This document shows, piece after piece, positions 1-4,991 of a DNA stretch of 5,745 nt. The DNA lies in NCBI GenBank assembly GCA_900772695.1, contig CAAGRO010000103.1:1-5745 (forward strand), given 5' to 3'. This DNA is from an uncultured Oribacterium sp. (GTDB lineage: Bacteria; Bacillota; Clostridia; Lachnospirales; Lachnospiraceae). Below the pieces are notes generated by a model, which worked only from the letters and a program-made list of their open reading frames with translations, searched no databases and was not told where the DNA came from. A program made the translations under genes and the position numbers. The stretch's first letter is position 1. Each line of letters opens with the position of its first letter.

Positions 1-1098
1 GAGAAGGAGTACTACCGCAGGCAGCGGGCGCTGGCGCGTCGCCGGAAAGCGGCACGGAAGCGCGCATATCAGGCGAGAGCCTTTGTGCTGATCACACTGA
101 TCCTCGTCTGTTTCCTGGGCTTCAAGGGACTTTCCTATATTGCGAACTACATCGATACCAGCCGTCAGAACGCCGTCAATGCCATGCAGGATATCGACAT
201 CCAGCGGGATCACAGCAGCATCGATGTGACCGAAAGCACCGGCGCCGCGATGCGTGACGCCGTCACGGCGAACACACCGGGTGATGCTGTCGGTGATGCG
301 AGTGCCCTCGGGGATGGCATCAGTACGAACCTCGCAAATGGCGAAACGGGCAGTGCGTCCACGACCGGTACCGACATCGCTGATCCGACGCATGTGCTCT
401 CAAACGGCCGTTACCTCGACATCACGAAGCCGATGGTGGCGCTCACCTGGGATGACGGTCCGAAGTCGTCCGTCGGAAATCATCTGATGGATGTCCTCGA
501 AGCCAACAACGGCCGCGGCACCTTCTTCGTCGTCGGTGAACGCATCGATCAGGCCCCGGATGAAGTGAAACGCATGGTGGCGGATGGCCATGAGGTCGGA
601 AACCACAGCTGGGATCATGATGAGAAGCTGTCGAAGAAGGGCGTCGACTATATCCGCAGTGAATTTGATAAAACGAATCAGAAGGTCCAGGAACTGACCG
701 GCGTTACGCCGACACTGGCCCGCCTTCCGGGCGGCATCGCATCCGAGGATGTGAAGAGTACCCTTACGATGCCGATGATTTTCTGGTCGATCGATACGCT
801 CGACTGGAAGACGAAAAACGCACAGTCCACGATCGATGCCATCCAGGGAAACATCAAGGACGGAGACATCATTCTCATGCACGAGCTGTATGATGCCACC
901 TCGCAGGCCTGTGACACGGTGATCCCATGGCTGAATCAGCAGGGCTACCAGATGGTGACGGTGTCTGAGCTTATCCAGTTCCGGCAGGCTTCGGCTGCTG
1001 GCGGGAACGGTAAGCAGTACAGCGCCTTCCGGCCACAGCCGACCGAAGCTGTACCGGCTACGGAAGCAGCGCCAGCGGATACAGCACCAGCGACGTAG
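1..1098 (+). CDS. Membrane-anchored polysaccharide (peptidoglycan) deacetylase, NodB domain, 5'-partial
   Basis: The frame is open to the left edge, so the true start lies outside the window. The GTG at 85 has no ribosome site and falls inside the membrane helix. Visible order: a very basic cytoplasmic stretch (1-81), one transmembrane helix (about 82-153), a low-complexity Ala/Thr/Asp/Gly linker (about 160-400), the NodB domain (about 427-990), and a Pro/Ala/Glu/Thr tail. NodB motifs: TWDDGP at 445-462 (metal-binding and catalytic Asp), HSWDH at 604-618 (metal-binding His pair), RLPGG at 721-735, WSIDTLDW at 784-807, and LMH at 874-882. All the expected catalytic residues are present, so the domain should be active. 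The family removes acetyl groups from GlcNAc or MurNAc. With a membrane anchor in a Gram-positive, PgdA/PdaA-like peptidoglycan deacetylation outside the membrane is likely, often linked to lysozyme resistance; the substrate is inferred. The frame ends at an amber codon (1096-1098) that may be a recent mutation. Confidence 0.9.
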   Translation, partial: EKEYYRRQRALARRRKAARKRAYQARAFVLITLILVCFLGFKGLSYIANYIDTSRQNAVNAMQDIDIQRDHSSIDVTESTGAAMRDAVTANTPGDAVGDASALGDGISTNLANGETGSASTTGTDIADPTHVLSNGRYLDITKPMVALTWDDGPKSSVGNHLMDVLEANNGRGTFFVVGERIDQAPDEVKRMVADGHEVGNHSWDHDEKLSKKGVDYIRSEFDKTNQKVQELTGVTPTLARLPGGIASEDVKSTLTMPMIFWSIDTLDWKTKNAQSTIDAIQGNIKDGDIILMHELYDATSQACDTVIPWLNQQGYQMVTVSELIQFRQASAAGGNGKQYSAFRPQPTEAVPATEAAPADTAPAT

Positions 1099-1176
1099 GC
1101 TGCTCCGACAGCAGAAGCCGTACCGGCATCTGTAGCCGAGACCAGTATTGCAGAAAGCGCGGCTCTGGAAACGTAA
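1096..1176 (+). other. In-frame continuation of the deacetylase tail after an amber codon
   Basis: After TAG at 1096-1098 the same frame stays open for 25 more codons (1099-1173) and ends at TAA 1174-1176. The translated extension is rich in Ala, Pro, Glu and Thr and repeats the EAVPA motif found just before the stop. The terminator hairpin begins 17 bases after the TAA but 95 bases after the TAG. This suggests the gene originally ended at 1176 and that TAG is a point mutation (for example from CAG or GAG), a read-through stop or a sequencing error. Losing the tail would leave the catalytic domain intact. Confidence 0.7.
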
Positions 1177-1193
1177 AATCAGACAATCAAAGA

Positions 1194-1233
1194 GGGTGTA
1201 TAACCGGGAAATCCAGTTATACACCCCTTTTTT
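1194..1233 (+). terminator. Rho-independent terminator between convergent genes
   Basis: An 11-bp perfect stem, GGGTGTATAAC (1194-1204) with GTTATACACCC (1216-1226), has an 11-base loop and is followed by C and six T (1228-1233). It ends the deacetylase transcript. Read on the other strand, the same hairpin lies 36 bases past the LCP stop but is followed by a weaker T-rich stretch, so it may work in both directions. Confidence 0.88.
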
Positions 1234-1268
1234 AATCGCAATTTGCATTGGGAAGCTTCATTCAGAAT

Positions 1269-3086
1269 CTATGCTGGCCCATCATATCCATCAGCATCTG
1301 CGTCCGGCAGCTTTCCCGGCTCTTCGACGGTCGCCGCCATGCTTTCGCTTGTCCCGCCCTTCGAAGTTCCCACTGTTTCTCTCGTTGACGCTTCGATGAT
1401 CTCACCCTCGTCAGTTTCAGATTCTCTGGTTCCACCTTCTGCCGTTTCCTTCGTTGGCTCTTCGATGATCTCGCCTTCGTCGGTCTCGGATTCTCTGGTT
1501 TCGCCTTCCGTCGTTTCCCTCGTCGACGCTTCGATGACCTCACCTTCGTCAGTCTCGGATTCCCTGGTTTCGCTGGCCTTTGAAGTTTCAGCATCTGCCT
1601 TCAGTTTATTGCCGTCAGCGTCGGTCTCGTAGATGTACTTTCCGTCGGCGTCCGTACCCTTGATGAGGTAGCCATCCTTGTCGGTTTTCGGTTTCTTGAT
1701 GCTACTGTCATCCTTCTTGCTTTCTGCTGTATTCTGCACCTTCTTTTCAGTTTCGTCCTCGCTGGATTTCGTCGACTTCTGATCTGCACTTTCGTCAGCC
1801 TTTTTACGGTTCGCATATTCGGCGGAATCCTCCGAGATCTTCTGGGAGTAGCGCTTCACTGCATCCGATACGCTGTAGTTCTCATCCGCGAAGAGGATGC
1901 TGTGCAGCCAGACGACATTGGACTCGAGTGTCGTCGGGATGACGCATGCGCCCTTCCCGCCCATCGTCTGGTCCTTCAGATCCTTCGGGAAGCCGACGGA
2001 CTCACGGATGTTGTAGCGGGAGATGCCCTTCGCGAGCTCGATGATGTCTGCGGTGTCGATGTTAAAGGCCACCTGTGGGAGCACGGTGTCGATGATTTTC
2101 GTGAGGGTCGCCAGGTCACTCTTTTTCGCAATCGAAAGGCACTGGGAAATCACTTCACGCTGGCGCTTCGTGCGCTCGAAATCGTTGTCCATATAGCGGA
2201 GACGGGCATAGGCCACAGCCTGGATGCCGTTCAGATGCTGCAGACCGGGCTGCTGGATATACATGGCGGCTGGATTCTGCGCACTGATTCCCGTTTTCAG
2301 GCAGGTTTCGTGAATGTAGGCATTCATATAGTAGAACGCGGCCTTCGAGACATCGACATCGATACCACCGAGGAGCTCGATGGCGTCCGCCACGCCCTTC
2401 CAGTTAAAGGTGATGTAGTTTTCGATATCGAGGTCGAGGTTCTGATTCAGCATCGCAACCGCCTGCTCCGGTCCACCCTGAGCGTAGGCCGCATTGCTCT
2501 TCGAATAGCGGCTGCCGTTTCCGAGGTAAAGATAGGTGTCACGGTAAACGGAGGTCAGGATGATGTCACCGCTGCCCATGTCGATGTTTGCGATGATCTG
2601 CACGTCTGCATTGGCACCCTTTCCGACACCACCATGGCAGGAGTCATCGACGCCGAAAACAGCGACGGTCCAGTAGCCGGACATTTTCTGCTTCTGCGAG
2701 ACGTCGATGTTGTCGTTTCGAACCTTGTTGACATCGAACGCAACCTCCGCGGTCATGTGCATATATCGGTAGACGATGCTGAAAGCGAAGATGCAGACGA
2801 GGGTCAGAAGCTCGACGACAACCATCGTGATGATGCGCGTGCGCCGGGCCTTTTTCTGTTTTATGCGCATGCGGCGTTCGTGATCGGTATCGTATTCACC
2901 TTCACCGATGCTGTTGAGCTGTCGGATACCCCGCTGTGTTTTCTTATTTGCCGGCAATGTACGACGCGAATGCGCACCTGTTTCGCTATGTTCGCTCATG
3001 CTCCGATCTTTCGGTGTACGCTGATCGGCTTCGATTTTTTCACGCGTATGTGGGCGGCGTGTTTCTTTTCCACTGTCCAGTGCCAT
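1269..3086 (-). CDS. LytR-CpsA-Psr (LCP) family cell-wall polymer ligase with acidic repeat tail
   Basis: The product has 605 residues. ATG at 3086 follows GAGGA (3094-3098) at 7-base spacing. Visible order: a basic, polar cytoplasmic region (about 1-83) ending in a Lys/Arg cluster, one transmembrane helix (about 85-107), the LCP domain (about 138-318), a region to about 415 resembling the rest of LCP proteins, and a charged tail (about 416-605). LCP hallmarks: FGVDD (144-148), Asp161, SVYRDTYL (179-186) with the phosphate-binding Arg182, GGIDVDV (240-246), and ARLRYMDNDFERTKRQREV (294-312) with the conserved Arg cluster. LCP enzymes transfer undecaprenyl-pyrophosphate-linked glycopolymers such as wall teichoic acid or capsule to peptidoglycan outside the membrane. 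The tail holds three 10-residue TDxDG repeats (468-497) and three 23-residue repeats (507-575). It ends with TAG at 1269-1271. The polymer it attaches cannot be told from the sequence. Confidence 0.92.
   Translation of the reverse strand: MALDSGKETRRPHTREKIEADQRTPKDRSMSEHSETGAHSRRTLPANKKTQRGIRQLNSIGEGEYDTDHERRMRIKQKKARRTRIITMVVVELLTLVCIFAFSIVYRYMHMTAEVAFDVNKVRNDNIDVSQKQKMSGYWTVAVFGVDDSCHGGVGKGANADVQIIANIDMGSGDIILTSVYRDTYLYLGNGSRYSKSNAAYAQGGPEQAVAMLNQNLDLDIENYITFNWKGVADAIELLGGIDVDVSKAAFYYMNAYIHETCLKTGISAQNPAAMYIQQPGLQHLNGIQAVAYARLRYMDNDFERTKRQREVISQCLSIAKKSDLATLTKIIDTVLPQVAFNIDTADIIELAKGISRYNIRESVGFPKDLKDQTMGGKGACVIPTTLESNVVWLHSILFADENYSVSDAVKRYSQKISEDSAEYANRKKADESADQKSTKSSEDETEKKVQNTAESKKDDSSIKKPKTDKDGYLIKGTDADGKYIYETDADGNKLKADAETSKASETRESETDEGEVIEASTRETTEGETRESETDEGEIIEEPTKETAEGGTRESETDEGEIIEASTRETVGTSKGGTSESMAATVEEPGKLPDADADGYDGPA
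1362..1568 (-). repeat. Three tandem 69-bp coding repeats in the LCP tail
   Basis: Copies lie at 1500-1568, 1431-1499 and 1362-1430. Each encodes 23 residues starting TRESETDEGE, followed by V/I-I-E, A/E, S/P, T, R/K, E, T. The third copy diverges after about 19 residues. The copies differ mainly by synonymous or conservative changes. The repeats are whole codons, so gain or loss would keep the frame. They form an acidic Glu/Thr/Ser-rich extracellular extension. Confidence 0.9.
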
Positions 3087-3093
3087 ATCTCTA

Positions 3094-3098
3094 TCCTC
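3094..3098 (-). promoter_or_regulatory. Ribosome binding site of the LCP gene
   Basis: GAGGA on the minus strand, 7 bases before the ATG at 3086. It supports that start over later in-frame Met codons. Confidence 0.7.
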
Positions 3099-3121
3099 AT
3101 GCTTCAGGTGATTTTACCTAT

Positions 3122-3150
3122 ACTATACATGAGAAAGTGAGACTGAATCT
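3122..3150 (-). promoter_or_regulatory. Possible promoter of the LCP gene
   Basis: A -10-like TATAGT (3122-3127) lies about 35 bases before the start codon in a locally A+T-rich patch. The matching -35 position (AGATTC, 3145-3150) is poor, so the site is tentative. The rest of the interval up to the tRNA (3151-3226) shows no other convincing feature. Confidence 0.3.
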
Positions 3151-3220
3151 GTATTTACCGTTACGGAATCCTTAAGAATTGTAGGGAAGAGGATAACATG
3201 CCGGAGGATTTCCGGGCAAC

Positions 3221-3227
3221 AAAAAAA
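3221..3227 (-). terminator. Oligo-T tract abutting the tRNA 3' end
   Basis: On the minus strand the acceptor stem is followed at once by seven T, the first being the discriminator base. With the GC-rich acceptor and T stems just upstream, this could end tRNA transcription without a separate hairpin. A short imperfect hairpin further on (3198-3217) has no T tract. Confidence 0.5.
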
Positions 3228-3297
3228 GCGGCTGACGGGAGTCGGACCCGCCTATCTGGCTTGGGAAGCCAGCGTACTACCGATGTACTACAGCCGC
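3227..3297 (-). tRNA. tRNA-Gly (anticodon CCC), atypical
   Basis: A complete 71-base cloverleaf on the minus strand: acceptor GCGGCTG/CAGCCGC (3291-3297 with 3228-3234), D stem GTAC/GTAC (3285-3288 with 3274-3277) and a 7-base D loop containing G18-G19. The anticodon stem CTGGC/GCCAG encloses loop TTCCCAA, with anticodon CCC at 3263-3265. A 4-base variable region and the T stem GCGGG/CCCGT follow. No CCA is encoded; the discriminator is T, as usual for glycine. Oddities: the T loop is TCCGACT, so position 55 is C instead of the near-universal T (pseudouridine), and the 15-48 Levitt pair reads U-G rather than purine-pyrimidine. It decodes GGG if functional in translation. Confidence 0.93.
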
Positions 3298-3307
3298 ATA
3301 ATGGTAT

Positions 3308-3336
3308 ATTTTACGCCGAATGAAGGAATTTTTCAA
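3308..3336 (-). promoter_or_regulatory. Promoter of tRNA-Gly
   Basis: On the minus strand, -35 TTGAAA (3331-3336), a 17-base spacer and -10 TAAAAT (3308-3313) form a near-consensus sigma-A promoter. The -10 ends 10 bases before the tRNA 5' end, giving a leader of only a few bases. An A+T-rich stretch just upstream (3337-3352) could act as an UP element. Confidence 0.82.
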
Positions 3337-3430
3337 TCACAATTTGCATTTTGATGCGTTACCGTTCAGTCGTTCAGTCAGTCCGGTTCTCTCCGGGCCA
3401 TCGAGCTGAACGGTAACGAAATCCTTCATT
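3319..3430. repeat. Nested inverted repeat between tRNA promoter and the partner gene
   Basis: Inner arms are a perfect 13-bp pair, CGTTACCGTTCAG (3357-3369) and CTGAACGGTAACG (3406-3418). Inside the loop a second hairpin pairs GTCCGG (3381-3386) with CCGGGC (3393-3398). The left arm is followed by a direct repeat of CGTTCAGT (3363-3370 and 3371-3378). Outer arms AATGAAGGAATTT (3319-3331) and AAATCCTTCATT (3419-3430) also match inverted, with one extra base. The outer right arm overlaps the stop codon of the 162-residue gene. No T tract follows on either strand, so it is not a textbook terminator, though it could stop or process the operon mRNA before the tRNA. Confidence 0.75.
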
Positions 3431-3917
3431 ATGCCTGTCGTATCTTTTTATAGATCTCATACTGTCGCTTGAGTTCCTGTGCTTCATCCTGTTCGAAGGA
3501 CAGTCCCTTCGCTTCGAGGATTCGTTCTATGGCCTGGGCCGGATCCATCGTATGATAGGGAAGGAAGGCGTTTCGTAACTCCTGCGGCTTCACGATTCTG
3601 TAAATCTGCGATGAGCTGAAATCATACGCGAGCGCAAAATACCGATACACATAGCCGATCCAGTACATTTCGTTCCGCGTGTACTTCACGGAGCCATAGC
3701 TTGAGACGCCATATTCTTCATTCAGCAGATCCAGAATATCATTCGGCTGAACATTCGTCTCCAGAATTGAAGTATTATCGAGTTGCTTTGCGACTTTGCT
3801 GTTCATAAAACGGCGTATAAATATCGGCGAGCTGGAGTGGATTCGTTCTACCGAATTTTCAAACACGCTTGCTTGAAGGACACACAGAATATATCCATCA
3901 TTGTCGACTTTTTTCAT
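3429..3917 (-). CDS. Partner protein of the HTH-ART gene, unknown family
   Basis: The product has 162 residues. The ATG at 3917 follows a near-perfect AAGGAGGT (3922-3929); the frame continues upstream to a TTG at 3935, which lies before that site and is rejected. I cannot name a domain. The protein is soluble, with no signal peptide or membrane helix. It is mixed alpha/beta in appearance, with conserved-looking blocks FIRRFMNSKVAKQLDN (33-48), YGSVKYTRNEMYWIGY (74-89) and PYHTMDPAQAIERILE (120-135), and ends in a charged helix (about 141-162). It lies 67 bases downstream of the HTH-ART gene on the same strand with no promoter evident between, so the two are probably co-transcribed. I recall similar proteins next to DUF3990-type genes in gut Firmicutes, without a name. 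An antitoxin or toxin-modulating role is inferred from context only. Confidence 0.85.
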   Translation of the reverse strand: MKKVDNDGYILCVLQASVFENSVERIHSSSPIFIRRFMNSKVAKQLDNTSILETNVQPNDILDLLNEEYGVSSYGSVKYTRNEMYWIGYVYRYFALAYDFSSSQIYRIVKPQELRNAFLPYHTMDPAQAIERILEAKGLSFEQDEAQELKRQYEIYKKIRQA

Positions 3918-3921
3918 CTTG

Positions 3922-3929
3922 ACCTCCTT
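3922..3929 (-). promoter_or_regulatory. Strong ribosome binding site of the partner gene
   Basis: AAGGAGGT on the minus strand, 4 bases before ATG 3917. It fixes the start and suggests strong translation, stronger than that of the upstream HTH-ART gene, as is often seen for an antitoxin. Confidence 0.85.
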
Positions 3930-3984
3930 CCGCAATTACTGCTGGAAGTGCTTGTGATTACTGTGCGCAGGAAGCATTGTCCGC

Positions 3985-4839
3985 TCAGACCAGTATTTCA
4001 TCGATGTACAGCCCCTGACCACGATACTGCTTCCGGGCCAGCTTGACTTTATCGTCCCCCAGCTTCGCTTCGTCGCTTCGGAGCTTTTTGAAATACTCTC
4101 TTTCATTTGCGGATATATAACAGCGCTCGATCAGACGGGTCTTCGCCACGGCCTGCTCGCTTGTCAGGATATACTGCATCCCCAGGTTCGTCGCTGCGAG
4201 ACAATGCTTACACTGCTCGTCGGTCAGTTCACCATTTATAAAGGCGTTGATAATCTGAAACATGCGGTTATCTGCGATTGGCGCGATGATATAATCACAC
4301 GCCCGGGACTGCGCTATCAGTTTCTGAACCGTCGGATGATCCTTATATGCATCCAGCGAGCCGCGATAATACGCAATCGTCATCATCCATTCCTGATTGA
4401 CAGCGTATTTCCTGCATTTAAGATCTGAGTCATCAAAATTCAGAAAATATATCGAAGACTGGTCGAAGCCGGAGACGAAGGAAAGCGCCTGCTCATAGCT
4501 TTCCCCTGTATAAAACCCCTGTCCGAAGTCATTATTCTTTCGACCACGGGTAAGATCGATGGCACCGTGGATTTCACTTTTTGCGCCATGAAACAACAGC
4601 TTCTGATGCGTCGCAAGCTCATCCCGCCAGAGCATTTCCTTCAGCTTGTTTATTCTGACTTTTTTCTGAAACGCATAGGCGTAGACACTCTCCAGAAGCT
4701 TCGCTGAGGGCGTGGTTTTCCCCAACTCGCTTCGGGAAATCGTCACCCTTTCGACCCCGATTTTATCTGCAAAATCATCTTGTGATAATCCGAGAATTTC
4801 GCGAATGGCAATTAAATCTTTTGAGAAATTATAATCCAT
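3985..4839 (-). CDS. XRE-type HTH fused to DUF3990-like ADP-ribosyltransferase-fold domain
   Basis: The product has 284 residues from ATG 4839. The GTG at 4848, three codons earlier, lies inside the ribosome site GAGGTGA (4845-4851) and is rejected. Numbering from the ATG: an N-terminal HTH (about 5-45; LSQDDFADKIGV then TISRSELGKTTPS, the recognition-helix region), a helical linker (about 46-80), then the catalytic-type domain. Motifs: LFHGAK (82-87, His84), NDFGQGFYTG (103-112, Tyr110), DYIIAPIADNRM (182-193) and QYILTSEQA (222-230, Glu228). The FHG ... GFYT ... Q-x-x-x-T-x-E pattern matches DUF3990, which I place in the ADP-ribosyltransferase clan with an H-Y-E-like layout. The likely role is an intracellular ADP-ribosylating effector with a DNA-binding module for self-regulation. 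The target is unknown; transferase activity is inferred. It is the first gene of a two-gene operon. Confidence 0.87.
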   Translation of the reverse strand: MDYNFSKDLIAIREILGLSQDDFADKIGVERVTISRSELGKTTPSAKLLESVYAYAFQKKVRINKLKEMLWRDELATHQKLLFHGAKSEIHGAIDLTRGRKNNDFGQGFYTGESYEQALSFVSGFDQSSIYFLNFDDSDLKCRKYAVNQEWMMTIAYYRGSLDAYKDHPTVQKLIAQSRACDYIIAPIADNRMFQIINAFINGELTDEQCKHCLAATNLGMQYILTSEQAVAKTRLIERCYISANEREYFKKLRSDEAKLGDDKVKLARKQYRGQGLYIDEILV

Positions 4840-4844
4840 GGCTC

Positions 4845-4851
4845 TCACCTC
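4845..4851 (-). promoter_or_regulatory. Ribosome binding site of the HTH-ART gene
   Basis: GAGGTGA on the minus strand, 5 bases before ATG 4839. It decides the start. It lies almost at the predicted transcription start, so the leader is very short. Confidence 0.75.
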
Positions 4852-4857
4852 AACTTA

Positions 4858-4886
4858 TTTATAACATATTACTCAAACAAGTTCAA
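4858..4886 (-). promoter_or_regulatory. Promoter of the HTH-ART operon
   Basis: On the minus strand, -35 TTGAAC (4881-4886), a 17-base spacer and -10 TATAAA (4858-4863) form a good sigma-A promoter. Transcription would start near 4851-4852, giving a leader of about 12 bases that consists mostly of the ribosome site. Confidence 0.78.
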
Positions 4887-4895
4887 TCCTCGGTG

Positions 4896-4913
4896 GTGAT
4901 TTGCAAACATCAC
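4896..4913. promoter_or_regulatory. Inverted repeat, candidate operator for the HTH protein
   Basis: GTGAT (4896-4900) and ATCAC (4909-4913) are 5-bp inverted arms around an 8-base centre containing TTGCAA. The site lies 10 bp upstream of the operon -35 and between two divergent promoters, a usual place for an autoregulatory XRE operator. Binding is inferred. Confidence 0.4.
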
Positions 4914-4927
4914 ACGGTTTTAGAAAA

Positions 4928-4957
4928 TCGACAAGTGCGAAATCGCTGAGATATGCT
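4928..4957 (+). promoter_or_regulatory. Promoter of the pseudouridine synthase gene
   Basis: -35 TCGACA (4928-4933), an 18-base spacer and -10 TATGCT (4952-4957). TACACT (4957-4962), preceded by TGC, is an alternative extended -10. The spacer contains a 4+4 inverted repeat, GCGA-AA-TCGC (4937-4946), which could be a second regulator site. Confidence 0.6.
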
Positions 4958-4991
4958 ACACTATGAAAACAAGTAGAGAAAGAGGAATCCT

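Noticed and set aside
85..1098. GTG at 85 as the start of the deacetylase.
   Set aside because: The frame is open to position 1, there is no ribosome site, and this start would cut into the membrane helix and drop the basic stretch before it.
400..1248. A 282-codon minus-strand frame opposite the deacetylase.
   Set aside because: It covers the NodB domain in reverse, runs across the terminator hairpin and has no family features.
1362..1568. A CRISPR-like array from the regular repeats.
   Set aside because: The 69-bp units are contiguous, codon-periodic and inside a gene, with no spacers.
1902..3140. A 412-codon open frame on the plus strand opposite the LCP gene.
   Set aside because: It mirrors a well-supported LCP protein on the other strand and shows no recognisable motif; long antisense frames are common opposite GC-rich genes.
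3227..3297. tRNA-Gly as the integration site of the HTH-ART module.
   Set aside because: The module lies on the 5' side of the tRNA, whereas tRNA-targeting integrases normally use the 3' end; no integrase and no duplicated tRNA 3' end are visible.
3357..3418. The 13-bp inverted repeat as a standard Rho-independent terminator.
   Set aside because: No T tract follows on either strand and the loop is about 36 bases, so it is described as a structured repeat instead.
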